Positions 1 to 7,860 of a DNA stretch of 14,246 nucleotides are shown here, piece by piece. How positions within the stretch are numbered: position 1 is the first letter of the stretch; every line of letters begins with the position of its first letter. Origin of the DNA: Desulfuromusa sp. (GTDB lineage Bacteria; Desulfobacterota; Desulfuromonadia; Desulfuromonadales; Geopsychrobacteraceae); assembly GCA_029934095.1 (NCBI GenBank), contig JAOZMV010000017.1, positions 1 to 14,246 on the forward strand, in the 5' to 3' direction. A model generated the notes under the pieces. The model ran no database searches. It was not told the origin of the DNA and saw only the letters and a list, made by a program, of their open reading frames with translations. The position numbers and the translations under genes were made by a program.

Positions 1-73
1 CCATCTGGAGAATGAGCGCTGTGACGAACTGGCTCGTTTGGAAATCACCAAGGCTGCTGATACGATCGGATAA
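1..73 (+). CDS. rnhA: Ribonuclease HI, C-terminal end (partial)
   Basis: Only the last 23 codons and the TAA stop are in the window; the gene begins upstream. The visible peptide starts HLENERCDELARLE, which matches the conserved C-terminal segment of bacterial RNase HI (consensus GHPENERCDELAR). This segment includes the flexible catalytic-histidine loop region and the N-E-x-C-D-x-L-A helix, whose Asp is the last metal-binding carboxylate of the family. RNase HI cleaves the RNA strand of RNA-DNA hybrids in the cytoplasm. The next gene starts 24 bp downstream with its own ribosome binding site, so the two may be co-transcribed. The identification rests on this short motif alone, but the motif is distinctive. 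Confidence 0.8.
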   Translation, partial: HLENERCDELARLEITKAADTIG

Positions 74-97
74 TAAATTCCTCTAAGGTGAGAAACT

Positions 98-502
98 ATG
101 ACTATCGAAAAACAAATTGAACAATTTCTTGCTTCACCAATATTTGGAGTGGTCGGAGCATCAACCAATCGTGATAAATATGGCAATAAGGTACTACGCT
201 GTTATCAGCAGAATGATCGATCAGTTATCCCGGTCCATCCCCAAGAACAACAGATTGAAGCTGTTGATTGTGTTGCCTCAGTGACTGATCTTCCTGATGA
301 AGCAGAGAGTCTCTCGATGATCACCCCTCCTCGAGTTACCGAAAAAATCGTGGAACTGGCAGCGGCTAAAGGGATTAAAAATATCTGGATGCAACCGGGC
401 GCTGAAAGCCCCGCTGCGGTCAAATATTGTGAAGAGCAGGGGCTTAATATTATTGCCGATGGGAGCTGTCTGCTGGTCGTATTGGGGTATCATGAGCATT
501 AG
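98..502 (+). CDS. CoA-binding domain protein (YccU/CoA_binding_2-like)
   Basis: This 134-aa protein is the usual size for stand-alone CoA-binding Rossmann proteins related to the nucleotide-binding domain of succinyl-CoA synthetase alpha. It shows the N-terminal strand and loop FGVVGASTNRDKYGNKV (residues 16-32), then VIPVHP (43-48), ITPP (75-78), and the family signature IWMQPGAES (96-104) followed by the A-D-x-S-C segment near the end (120-124). It has no catalytic ligase domain, so it is expected to bind CoA or a similar nucleotide in the cytoplasm; the physiological role of the family is unknown. The ATG is preceded by AAGGTGAG at 85-92, which supports this start. It follows rnhA by 24 bp and is separated from the Bat operon by about 180 bp. 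Confidence 0.85.
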   Translation: MTIEKQIEQFLASPIFGVVGASTNRDKYGNKVLRCYQQNDRSVIPVHPQEQQIEAVDCVASVTDLPDEAESLSMITPPRVTEKIVELAAAKGIKNIWMQPGAESPAAVKYCEEQGLNIIADGSCLLVVLGYHEH

Positions 503-681
503 TGTTCCGTGCGGTTAATCCTATCCTTTAATTCTGACCATTTTGTCTGCTATCTCAGAACTTGATTCTTCTGTTTTTAATTGACCTTCCCACCAGTTGT
601 TTTTACCGGTTAGTCTAATAAAATTTACCCTTAAGTTGATGGGTTGTTGAATTTAGAGATTTTCTTGCAAGGATTTTTATT
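503..681. promoter_or_regulatory. Intergenic region upstream of the moxR-bat operon
   Basis: This 179-bp AT-rich gap has no plausible ORF and should hold the promoter of the six-gene operon. The best -10-like match I see is TAAAAT at 619-624, 16 bp after TTGTTT (597-602), which is a poor -35. TTGACC at 581-586 is a better -35 but has no -10 at the right distance. A clear Shine-Dalgarno AAGGA lies at 669-673, 8 bp before the moxR ATG. I see no strong rho-independent terminator for the preceding gene. Confidence 0.35.
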
Positions 682-1659
682 ATGGATGCACTGCAGCAAC
701 GCTTTACTCAGCTAAAAGAGGCACTGTCGCAACAGGTTATCGGGCAGCCAGAGCTAATTGAACGTCTATTGATTGCACTGTTGGCCGATGGCCACTTACT
801 GGTTGAAGGGGCTCCTGGGCTGGCCAAGACCCGCGCTATCCGGCAGTTGGGTGAACTGTTGGAGGGGAGTTTTCACCGGATTCAGTTTACTCCCGATCTG
901 CTCCCGGCGGATTTGACCGGGACGGACGTTTATCGTGCACAGGATGCTTCCTTCGCTTTTCAGCCCGGGCCATTATTCCACAATCTGATCCTTGCCGATG
1001 AAATCAACCGTGCGCCAGCTAAGGTTCAATCGGCATTGCTTGAGGCAATGGCAGAGCGGCAGATCAGTGTTGGTCAAACAACTTACCGATTAGAAGACCC
1101 CTTTTTGGTTATGGCGACCCAGAATCCGATCGAGCAGGAGGGTACCTACCCTTTGCCTGAAGCCCAGCTGGATCGATTTCTGTTGCATGTGCGAGTTGGT
1201 TATCCTGCTGTAGAAAGTGAACGGAAGATTCTTGCTCTGGCGCGGCGTGAGGCGTCTGGGCAGGTTGCAGAAACTTCTCTTCAGAGTAAGGTTCCGGTTC
1301 TTTCGGTGGTTGAGTTACGTCATGCCCGCCAACAGGTTCTTGATCTCTATCTGGCAGAAAATCTGGAAGAATATTTGTTGCAATTAGTGTTGGCTACCCG
1401 CCATCCGCAGCCCTATGGTGAGGATCTGGCGGGGGCAATTCTCTATGGAGGAAGCCCGCGAGCCAGTATTGCCCTCGATCGCTGTGCCCGTGCGCGAGCC
1501 TGGCTGGCGGGTCGGGATCATGTTTTACCGGAGGATATCCAACATCTGGCTTTTGATGTGTTGCGGCATCGGTTGATCCTCAGCTATGAAGCAGAGGCCA
1601 ACGGGATGGATGCTGACCGACTGATTTCTGAACTGATTGCCCGTGTTCCGGTGCCCTGA
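682..1659 (+). CDS. moxR: MoxR-family AAA+ ATPase
   Basis: This 325-aa protein has the usual MoxR length and all family motifs. Walker A is GAPGLAKT (residues 43-50), Walker B is LILADEINR (102-110), and the sensor 1 region runs from ATQNPIEQEGTYPLPEAQ onward (145-162) to LDRF. Sensor 2 is GSPR (257-260), followed by the helical lid domain. MoxR ATPases are cytosolic AAA+ chaperones believed to help mature or insert metal into partner VWA-domain proteins. Here all the expected partners (DUF58 and two VWA proteins) follow in the same operon. The ATG at 682 has AAGGA 8 bp upstream, and the AAA+ core begins soon after residue 15, so the start is well supported. The stop codon overlaps the next start by one base (TGATG). 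It is the first gene of the operon, and family assignment is near certain. Confidence 0.95.
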   Translation: MDALQQRFTQLKEALSQQVIGQPELIERLLIALLADGHLLVEGAPGLAKTRAIRQLGELLEGSFHRIQFTPDLLPADLTGTDVYRAQDASFAFQPGPLFHNLILADEINRAPAKVQSALLEAMAERQISVGQTTYRLEDPFLVMATQNPIEQEGTYPLPEAQLDRFLLHVRVGYPAVESERKILALARREASGQVAETSLQSKVPVLSVVELRHARQQVLDLYLAENLEEYLLQLVLATRHPQPYGEDLAGAILYGGSPRASIALDRCARARAWLAGRDHVLPEDIQHLAFDVLRHRLILSYEAEANGMDADRLISELIARVPVP

Positions 1660-2594
1660 TGGCGCAAAGGGTTTCATCAGTCAACCCCTCCCCGGTCAAA
1701 ATTAATCTGAGAGAATTGATTGCTCTGGGTGATCAGCTACTTCCTGTCGCCTGGCAGGCCAAGCGGCAGTTGGCGGCACAAAGTGGCGGCTATCGCAGCC
1801 GTTTTCGTGGCCGCGGGATGGAATTTGCCGAGGTGCGTGCCTATTTGCCCGGTGATGATATTCGCAGTATTGATTGGCGGGTGACAGCGCGGCGCGGTAA
1901 AGTACATACCAAGTTGTTTCACGAAGAACGGGAACGCCCGGTGATTCTTGCCCTGGACTATCGGCGGCCGATGTTTTTTGCGACTCGCGGATGCTTCAAG
2001 GCGGTCCAGGCCTCGCACTTGGCAGCGCTGCTGGCCTGGCAGGCTCTGTCGCGTGGTGACCGTATCGGTGGGTTTATCTTTTCTGAAGAACGCAATCTTG
2101 AATTGCGACCGCAACTGGGGAAGAAAGCGGTTCTGCAACTGTTGCGTCAGATGGTCGCAGATCCGGTCTGGCAGCGTTCTCCACATCGTCCGTTTGCACC
2201 ACAGCAACGTCTTGCTGCAACCTTGCAGCGTCTCCATCGGGTTGCCCGCCCCGGCAGTTTAATTCTGTTACTCAGCGATTTCAGCCAGTGGGATGATCAG
2301 GTCGAAAAACAGCTGGCTCTCCTCGGCCGCCATTGTGACCTCGGACTGATCCATTGTTTTGATCCCCTTGAAGCCGAACTTCCCCCCGCTGGATCTTATC
2401 GGCTTAGTGATGGTGAGCGGGATTTGACCATCGCCACCGCCGATCGAAGCGCACGTCAGCAATATCAACACCATTTCAATCAGCACCGTGAGCAGCTTGA
2501 GAATTTCTGTCATCGCCAGCATTGTCAGCTTTTTTTACTGCCAACTGATGGCGATCCACTGGAGTCTCTTGCCGGCATGAAAAGAGGGCGTTGA
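1659..2594 (+). CDS. DUF58 domain protein (MoxR-associated, VWA-like)
   Basis: This 311-aa protein contains the DUF58 hallmark stretch GRGMEFAEVRAYLPGDDIR (residues 51-69), then SIDWRVTARRGK and a basic/acidic segment ending ERERP (91-94). The C-terminal half looks like a degenerate von Willebrand A fold: a hydrophobic strand with Asp (LALDYRRP, 97-104), then RGDRIGGFIF, then LILLLSDFSQWDD. The first VWA motif is LDYRRP rather than the DxSxS metal site, as is common in DUF58 proteins. DUF58 proteins are almost always encoded directly after MoxR and are assumed to be ATPase partners acting at the cytosolic side of the membrane. I see no transmembrane helix. Its ATG overlaps the moxR stop by one base, implying translational coupling. 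Confidence 0.92.
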   Translation: MAQRVSSVNPSPVKINLRELIALGDQLLPVAWQAKRQLAAQSGGYRSRFRGRGMEFAEVRAYLPGDDIRSIDWRVTARRGKVHTKLFHEERERPVILALDYRRPMFFATRGCFKAVQASHLAALLAWQALSRGDRIGGFIFSEERNLELRPQLGKKAVLQLLRQMVADPVWQRSPHRPFAPQQRLAATLQRLHRVARPGSLILLLSDFSQWDDQVEKQLALLGRHCDLGLIHCFDPLEAELPPAGSYRLSDGERDLTIATADRSARQQYQHHFNQHREQLENFCHRQHCQLFLLPTDGDPLESLAGMKRGR

Positions 2595-2595
2595 T

Positions 2596-3093
2596 ATGGG
2601 GCAAGCTAGCGCAATAAATCCTGTTGATCTGCCCTTGCGTGATATCCACCTCCCCGCACCGATTGGCTGGTGGCCGGTGGCTCCCGGCTGGTGGATTCTG
2701 GTCGGGCTGTTACTGCTGTCGTTGATCACTATCTGGAGTCTACGCCGTTTCCGGCAGCGGCGGCGCATGCGGCGTCTTGCTCTGTGTCAACTTGAAGAAT
2801 TGGCTAAATTGCCCGAAACAGAGTTACCAACAGCTCTCTCCCGGTTTTTACGCCAGGCGGCTATCAGCCATTTTCCACAACAGGATTGTGCTGGCTTAAC
2901 CGGTCAGGCCTGGTTGGAGTTTCTGGACCGTCCCTTTGCAGATCAACCTTTTACCACTGGTATAGGCTCTTGTTTGAGTGATGCCCCCTATCGTCAGATG
3001 ATGCAAATCAATGCGGTCGCATTGATCACCCTGTGTCGCCGCTGGCTGAAAAAACTTCCTCCCCAAAAACTGCATTCTGGGAGGGAACGATGA
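2596..3093 (+). CDS. DUF4381 family membrane protein
   Basis: This 165-aa protein begins with the family hallmark LRDIHLPAPIGWWPVAPGWW (residues 14-33) and then one strong transmembrane helix (about 32-49). A very basic segment follows (RRFRQRRRMRR, about 50-60), placing the C-terminal helical part in the cytoplasm by the positive-inside rule. DUF4381 proteins occur between DUF58 and BatA in proteobacterial Bat operons; no biochemical activity is established. The start has an AGAGGG Shine-Dalgarno around 2583-2588, and the gene begins one base after the previous stop. Its TGA overlaps the batA ATG by 4 bases. Confidence 0.85.
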   Translation: MGQASAINPVDLPLRDIHLPAPIGWWPVAPGWWILVGLLLLSLITIWSLRRFRQRRRMRRLALCQLEELAKLPETELPTALSRFLRQAAISHFPQQDCAGLTGQAWLEFLDRPFADQPFTTGIGSCLSDAPYRQMMQINAVALITLCRRWLKKLPPQKLHSGRER

Positions 3094-4091
3094 TCCATTT
3101 TGTCTGGCCCTGGGCTTTTATCCTGTTACCTCTCCCCTGGCTGATTTATAAGTTCTGGCCACCGGCATTAGCTGCTGAAGAGGCCGCTCTCTGGGTCCCG
3201 ACTTTAGCCCCTTTTGCAGGAGTGCAGCATCAGCGTAGCCGCCGGAAGGGGCGTTGGCAGTTGCCCTTGGCACTTTGCTGCTGGTTACTTCTGCTGGGCG
3301 CTACCGCCCGCCCGCAATGGCTCGGTGACCCGATTGAATTGCCGGTCAGCGGTCGTAATCTGCTGCTGGCGGTTGATCTCTCCGGCAGTATGCAGACCGA
3401 GGACTTTTATCTTGATGGGGAAACTGTTAATCGTTTGACCGCACTGAAAGCGGTCGCTGGTAAATTCATTCAGCAGCGAGTCGGGGATCGGCTCGGGTTG
3501 ATTTTGTTTGGTGATCAACCCTACGTGCAGGTTCCATTAACCTTCGATCGGCGAACGGTCGAGCAGTTGCTTGATGAGGCTGCCATTGGTCTGGCCGGTC
3601 AAAAAACGGCTATTGGTGATGCTATCGGTCTGGCTGTCAAGCGTCTTGATGGGGGAACAGGCGAGGAACAGGTTCTGATTCTGCTCACCGATGGCGCTAA
3701 CACTGCCGGTCAATTGAAACCACTCAAAGCGGCTGAACTTGCTGCTGCTGAAGGGTTGAAAATCTATACAATTGGCCTCGGTGCCGAGACGATGGAAGTG
3801 CGGGGTTTTTTCTTCAACCAGACGGTGAATCCATCAGCTGATCTGGATGAAGAGACCCTCACCGCGATTGCGCAGCAGACCGGTGGACGTTACTTTCGTG
3901 CCCGGGATACAAATCAACTGGCAAAGATCTATGCAGAGTTGGACCGCCTTGAGCCGGTGGAGCGTGATCACAACGTCTATCGTCCGATCTCTGAACTCTA
4001 TCCCTGGCCTTTAGGTCTGGTTCTTTTTTTTAGTTTGCTGCTTCTCTTGTTGCCACAACTACCGCAGCGAACAGGCTGGAGGGGCAAATGA
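3090..4091 (+). CDS. batA: BatA-like VWA-domain membrane protein
   Basis: From the ATG at 3090 this is a 333-aa protein with the classic BatA plan: an N-terminal membrane helix starting MIHFVWPWAFILLPLPWLI, a second helix at about 58-72, a periplasmic VWA domain (about 88-295) and a final helix near the C-terminus (about 306-325). The metal-ion-dependent adhesion site is complete: DLSGS (D96, S98, S100), the downstream Thr in GQKTAIGDA, and LLTDGAN. The open frame extends upstream to an ATG at 3033, but that adds 19 residues of DUF4381-overlapping sequence. The ATG at 3090 follows a GGGAGG Shine-Dalgarno and forms an ATGA overlap with the preceding stop, so I prefer it. BatA was linked to aerotolerance in Bacteroides and to MoxR-dependent membrane functions elsewhere; its molecular role is unsettled. 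Confidence 0.93.
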   Translation: MIHFVWPWAFILLPLPWLIYKFWPPALAAEEAALWVPTLAPFAGVQHQRSRRKGRWQLPLALCCWLLLLGATARPQWLGDPIELPVSGRNLLLAVDLSGSMQTEDFYLDGETVNRLTALKAVAGKFIQQRVGDRLGLILFGDQPYVQVPLTFDRRTVEQLLDEAAIGLAGQKTAIGDAIGLAVKRLDGGTGEEQVLILLTDGANTAGQLKPLKAAELAAAEGLKIYTIGLGAETMEVRGFFFNQTVNPSADLDEETLTAIAQQTGGRYFRARDTNQLAKIYAELDRLEPVERDHNVYRPISELYPWPLGLVLFFSLLLLLLPQLPQRTGWRGK

Positions 4092-5923
4092 GCAATTTTC
4101 ATTTTTTGCGCCCGGAATGGTTTCTGGCCTTATTACCGTTATTACTGCTGCTTTTCTGGTTAGCACGACGACGGTTGCGCAGTCGTAGTTGGCAGGCGGT
4201 CTGTGATCCAGAGCTACTGCCCCATCTGCTACTTGGCCACTCTGTGCGGCGGGCCAACTGGCCGATATGGCTGCTGCTGGTCGGTCTGCTGCTGATGGTT
4301 CTTGCTTTGTCCGGCCCAGTTTGGAAACGTCAACCGCAGCCGTTGTTTCGGCAGCAATCGGCACTGGTGATTCTGTTTGATCTCTCCCGCTCAATGGAGG
4401 TGGCTGATCTGCGACCCAGTCGTTTTTTGCGTGCGCGACTTAAAATTGCCGACCTGTTGCGACAGCGCGAGGAGGGGCAGACCGCGCTGATCGTTTTTGC
4501 GGCGGATGCATTTACGGTCACTCCGCTGACTGAGGATCGACACACTATCGAATCTCTGTTGGAAAGCCTTGACCCTGAATTGATGCCGGTTCAGGGGAGT
4601 AACCTGACGCGGGCTATCCAGCGTGGAGCGGAATTGCTGCAGCAGGCGGGGTTGCAACGGGGGCGGCTGTTATTGGTAACCGATGAGGATCGCCCGGAAC
4701 TTTCTCTTGATGCTGCCAGACAACTTAAACAGCAGGGGTTTGAACTGGCAGTCCTCGGTATTGGTAGTTCGGAAGGGGCTCCGATTCCTCAACCTGGGGG
4801 TGGTTTTTTTAAAGATGGGCAGGGTGACCTGGTGTTACCTAAACTTAATGCTGCCGGGCTACGACAGCTGGCAACCGCTGGTGGTGGTAACTATCAGCAG
4901 CTGAGTGTGGATGACACTGATCTGCGCAGTTTGCTGGCCGGACTGGGAGAGCATCGCTTTGATCAACCGGGACAACCCGCTGCAGCGACCGGGGATCGCT
5001 GGCGTGAAGAGGGGGTCTGGTTGCTCTGGCCGGTGGTTTTTCTTGCGGCACTGGCTTTCCGGCGTGGTTGGTTGCTGGTATGGACCTTGTTGCTGTTGCT
5101 TCCCCCTTCTGCCGAGGCGTTGAGCTGGGCTGAACTCTGGAAAACTCCGGATCAACAGGCTGCACAAGCTTTTGTAGAAAAAGATTTCACCGAAGCAGCA
5201 CAACAGTTTCAGGATCAACGCTGGAAATCGAGTGCCCTTTATCGTGCTGGTGAATTTGCCCCCGCCGCTAAACTGTTTGAACCATCGCAGTACGCTGACG
5301 ACTGGTATAATCAAGGGAATGCGTTGGCAAAAGGGGGTGATTTTCCCGCTGCCCTCAAAGCCTATCAGCAGGCGTTGGAATTGGAACCAGAGCATGCCGA
5401 CGCGCAGTTCAACAAAAAACTGCTTGAAACCGCTTTGCAACAGCAACAAAATGAGGAAAATCAACCGGGTCCACAGAACCAGCAGGGTGACCAACACAAC
5501 AAGTCCACTGAAAATCAGAATTCGTCAGATAAGGATCAATCTGCAGATCAGCAAGGCAGCTCTTCTGAAAATAAAGAGGGCAAAAAATCGCAACAAAACA
5601 AACCTGGCGGGAAGGATAAAAAAGCAGAAAATGAAAAATCTTCAACCCCTGCCGGGTCAGGAAAAGATGAAAACACCCCAGCTGATCAAGCCTCTGAAAC
5701 GACTCAAAACCAGGACAGGGGGGCCTCTGCTGATCAACCGGAAAGGCAGATCGATCCACCCACAGCAGCACTTGAAGATACAGTTCCTGAAACTGCTGAA
5801 CAGCGCGAATCACGGCTGCTGTTACAACAGATTCCCGACGATCCGGGCGGGCTGTTACGGCGCAAATTTCTCTATCAGTACCGTCAACGCGGTCAACAAC
5901 CTGAAACGGATCGATCATGGTAA
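4088..5923 (+). CDS. batB: BatB-BatC fusion: VWA domain, TPR repeats and charged tail
   Basis: This 611-aa protein is much longer than a plain BatB (roughly 330 aa). Residues 1-80 hold two membrane helices (about 10-26 and 58-76). Residues 92-285 form a VWA domain with DLSRS (D98, S100, S102) and LLVTDEDRPE. Two further hydrophobic segments (about 309-324 and 327-340) are followed by TPR-like repeats (about 355-445, including WYNQGNALAKGGDFPAALKA), the normal content of BatC. Residues about 450-570 are a hydrophilic low-complexity tail rich in Gln, Asn, Lys, Glu, Ser and Asp. It ends with the conserved segment IPDDPGGLLRRKFLYQYRQR near the C-terminus, a signature of BatC/VWA-TPR proteins. The conserved terminal motif shows the tail is not a frameshift artefact. 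ATGA overlap with batA; 7-bp overlap with batD. Confidence 0.92.
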   Translation: MSNFHFLRPEWFLALLPLLLLLFWLARRRLRSRSWQAVCDPELLPHLLLGHSVRRANWPIWLLLVGLLLMVLALSGPVWKRQPQPLFRQQSALVILFDLSRSMEVADLRPSRFLRARLKIADLLRQREEGQTALIVFAADAFTVTPLTEDRHTIESLLESLDPELMPVQGSNLTRAIQRGAELLQQAGLQRGRLLLVTDEDRPELSLDAARQLKQQGFELAVLGIGSSEGAPIPQPGGGFFKDGQGDLVLPKLNAAGLRQLATAGGGNYQQLSVDDTDLRSLLAGLGEHRFDQPGQPAAATGDRWREEGVWLLWPVVFLAALAFRRGWLLVWTLLLLLPPSAEALSWAELWKTPDQQAAQAFVEKDFTEAAQQFQDQRWKSSALYRAGEFAPAAKLFEPSQYADDWYNQGNALAKGGDFPAALKAYQQALELEPEHADAQFNKKLLETALQQQQNEENQPGPQNQQGDQHNKSTENQNSSDKDQSADQQGSSSENKEGKKSQQNKPGGKDKKAENEKSSTPAGSGKDENTPADQASETTQNQDRGASADQPERQIDPPTAALEDTVPETAEQRESRLLLQQIPDDPGGLLRRKFLYQYRQRGQQPETDRSW

Positions 5924-7647
5924 ATAGATGGCGTATATTTTTGTTGCTCTTTTTGATCTGCACACTTTGGGTTAGCAGCGCAATGGCAATATCGGTGCAA
6001 GCGGTGGCAGATCGCAACCGGGTCGCTGTTGGTGAGAGTTTAAACCTGGAATTGCGGGTCACTGGCAAACCCGATATGGAGCCCGATCTCTCTGCTCTGC
6101 AACAGAACTGGGATATTCTCAGACGGTCACAGAGCAGCCAGATTCAGATTATTAACAAGAGCATAAGTCGTTCAGTTATTTATAATTTAACCCTGATGCC
6201 GAAAAAAACGGGAACGGTGATCATTCCGACAGTTTGTTTCGGTTCTGATTGCACCATCCCACTCCCAATCGAGGTTGTTTCCAGTCCCTCTACCGCTAAA
6301 GTAAAGAGTTCTCCGCTGCTGCTGGAGGCCGATATCAGCCCGCAGAAAGTGGTGGTACAGGAGCAACTGTTACTCAGAATTCGCCTGTTGCGGCGGATTG
6401 ATCTCATTGATGGACAATTGACCGAACCGGATCCTGTCGGGGTTGCAACGGTGGTTAAACAACTCGGTGATGCCCGTAGTTATGAAACCCAACGTGATGG
6501 TCAGATCTATCATGTGATTGAGCGTAATTACGCAATCTTTCCGCAAAAAAGTGGAATCTTGCAGATTCCAGCGTTGCAATTTGATGGAACGGTTGCCAAT
6601 GGAAACTCCCGCTTCGATCCTTTTAGTCGTCAGGGTCAACGGGTTCGTCGAATGACACAGCCTCTGCGGGTTGAGGTGCTGCCGCTTCCGGTTGATCTGG
6701 GCCTACGCCCCTGGATTCCTGCAACGACACTTAAACTGCAGGATAGTTGGCAGCAGAAGATTCCGCACTTTGTCGTTGGAGAACCGGTCACTCGTACACT
6801 GCAACTGAGTGCTGGCGGGGTGTTGGCTGCACAGTTGCCGGAGTTACAATTGAATCTTCCAGAAGGGTTCAAGAGTTACCCTGATCAACCGCGTCGCGAA
6901 GATGAGTTGAGCAACAGTGGAATCACCGGGTTGCTGGAACAGAAGATTGCCCTGATTCCAACTCGCCCAGGATATTTTCAGTTACCCGCAATTGATCTTG
7001 ACTGGTGGGATGTTGCGACCGGGGAGTGGCAACGTGCCCATTTGGCAGCACTCTCTATCGATGTTGCAGCTGCTGCCAATGGTGTGTCAGAGAATATGCC
7101 CGTTGCGTCCGGTTCTTCTCTATCAGCTCCGGAGAAAAATACTTTAGCAGAGAGACAAAAAACACTGCCAGCTCCGGTTCCCGCTGAAATGGAAGCCACC
7201 GGTACAGTTTCTCCACCAGCCGGTTTCTGGCCGTGGTTAAGTCTTGGTCTGGCTCTCGGCTGGTTATTATCCATGCTGCTGTTATTTCGGCAGCGGCGCT
7301 ATTCACAGCCAATCACAGAGGCTGAAACCAAGGTCAAACAACTCGATGAAAAATCGGCCCGACTCATTATTGTTCAGTCTGCCCGCAAGAATGATCCACA
7401 GGCAACCCGTCAGGCGCTGCGTCAGTGGTGTCGAACCCTCTATCCCGAATTATCGACCGGTGCTTACGAACAATTTTTTAATGCCGCTGATTCGGGGTTA
7501 AAGCAGCAGTTGGAAAATCTGGATCGCAGTCTCTACGGAAGTTCTGGACAAGCTTGGAGCGGGGATGTCTTGGCGAAATTGATAGTGGACTGGCAGAAAA
7601 AAGAGGTTGGAAACAAAAAGGCCGAGCTGCCCGATCTCTATCCCTGA
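5917..7647 (+). CDS. batD: BatD-like protein (oxygen tolerance family)
   Basis: This 576-aa protein starts with a signal peptide (MVNRWRIFLLLFLICTLWVSSAMA, described as basic start, hydrophobic core and AMA cleavage site near residue 23). It has a large beta-rich periplasmic region beginning VQAVADRNRVAVGESLNLEL, typical of BatD, and one membrane helix at about 438-458. A cytoplasmic C-terminal helical domain of about 115 aa follows, containing the RQALRQWCRTLYP segment seen in BatD proteins. It closes the Bat operon and overlaps the BatB-BatC stop by 7 bases in another frame. The ribosome binding site is weak, which fits translational coupling. BatD is thought to assemble with BatA and BatB in the inner membrane. 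Confidence 0.9.
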   Translation: MVNRWRIFLLLFLICTLWVSSAMAISVQAVADRNRVAVGESLNLELRVTGKPDMEPDLSALQQNWDILRRSQSSQIQIINKSISRSVIYNLTLMPKKTGTVIIPTVCFGSDCTIPLPIEVVSSPSTAKVKSSPLLLEADISPQKVVVQEQLLLRIRLLRRIDLIDGQLTEPDPVGVATVVKQLGDARSYETQRDGQIYHVIERNYAIFPQKSGILQIPALQFDGTVANGNSRFDPFSRQGQRVRRMTQPLRVEVLPLPVDLGLRPWIPATTLKLQDSWQQKIPHFVVGEPVTRTLQLSAGGVLAAQLPELQLNLPEGFKSYPDQPRREDELSNSGITGLLEQKIALIPTRPGYFQLPAIDLDWWDVATGEWQRAHLAALSIDVAAAANGVSENMPVASGSSLSAPEKNTLAERQKTLPAPVPAEMEATGTVSPPAGFWPWLSLGLALGWLLSMLLLFRQRRYSQPITEAETKVKQLDEKSARLIIVQSARKNDPQATRQALRQWCRTLYPELSTGAYEQFFNAADSGLKQQLENLDRSLYGSSGQAWSGDVLAKLIVDWQKKEVGNKKAELPDLYP

Positions 7648-7734
7648 TTTTGAGTTTCAATTCTTCTTCACTGCGGAGAAGGGTTATCACGGCCAAGTTT
7701 GGATTTTTTATCAGCAACAGATAAAATGAAAGTT

Positions 7735-7763
7735 TATTTATCACCTTGTTTTTTTGCTATACT
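7735..7763 (+). promoter_or_regulatory. Possible sigma-70 promoter upstream of the BioD/Pta-like gene
   Basis: TATACT at 7758-7763 is a five-of-six match to the -10 box and follows a T-rich stretch. The -35 region is poor: TATTTA is at the 17-bp spacing (7735-7740), and TTTATC or TTATCA lie at shorter spacing. Transcription from here would begin near 7770 and give a leader of about 180 nt before the ATG at 7949. Confidence 0.3.
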
Positions 7764-7812
7764 GCGTCCGCAAATAGCTTTGTTAGCTTGTATTGCCGAA
7801 GAGGGTCTTACA

Positions 7813-7860
7813 GAATAAAGATATTCCCCTTGCCCCTGTCTCGTAGGACACTGGAAGCAA
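7813..7860 (+). other. Two tandem hairpins in the leader
   Basis: Hairpin 1 pairs GAATA (7813-7817) with TATTC (7822-7826) around the tetraloop AAGA. Hairpin 2 pairs TTGC (7830-7833) with GCAA (7857-7860), CC (7834-7835) with GG (7853-7854), and TGTC (7837-7840) with GACA (7847-7850) around a six-base loop, leaving small internal bulges. They are three bases apart. This could be part of a structured 5' leader or a small RNA; I do not recognise a known riboswitch class. Chance short stems cannot be excluded. Confidence 0.3.

Noticed and set aside
3033..3089. Upstream ATG extension of batA
   Set aside because: It overlaps the end of the DUF4381 gene by 61 bases, and the added residues do not match BatA N-termini; the ATG at 3090 has a good ribosome binding site and starts the expected membrane helix.
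3250..3292. Sigma-54-like TTGGCAC...TGC within batA
   Set aside because: The spacing between the GG and GC elements is wrong, and it lies inside a coding region.
4859..5497. 212-aa open frame on the minus strand inside batB-batC
   Set aside because: It lies wholly antisense to a gene with clear VWA, TPR and conserved C-terminal motifs, and its translation shows no recognisable domain.
5232..5927. 231-aa + strand open frame in another phase over the BatC tail
   Set aside because: Lysine/asparagine-rich translation is a by-product of the A-rich low-complexity tail; the true frame carries the conserved IPDDPGGLLRRKF motif.
5409..6068. 219-aa minus-strand open frame spanning the batB-batC/batD junction
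   Set aside because: Antisense to two well-supported genes, with no domain or ribosome binding site.
7706..7726. AT-only hairpin after batD as a terminator
   Set aside because: The stem has almost no GC and no T-tract follows directly, so rho-independent termination is not supported.
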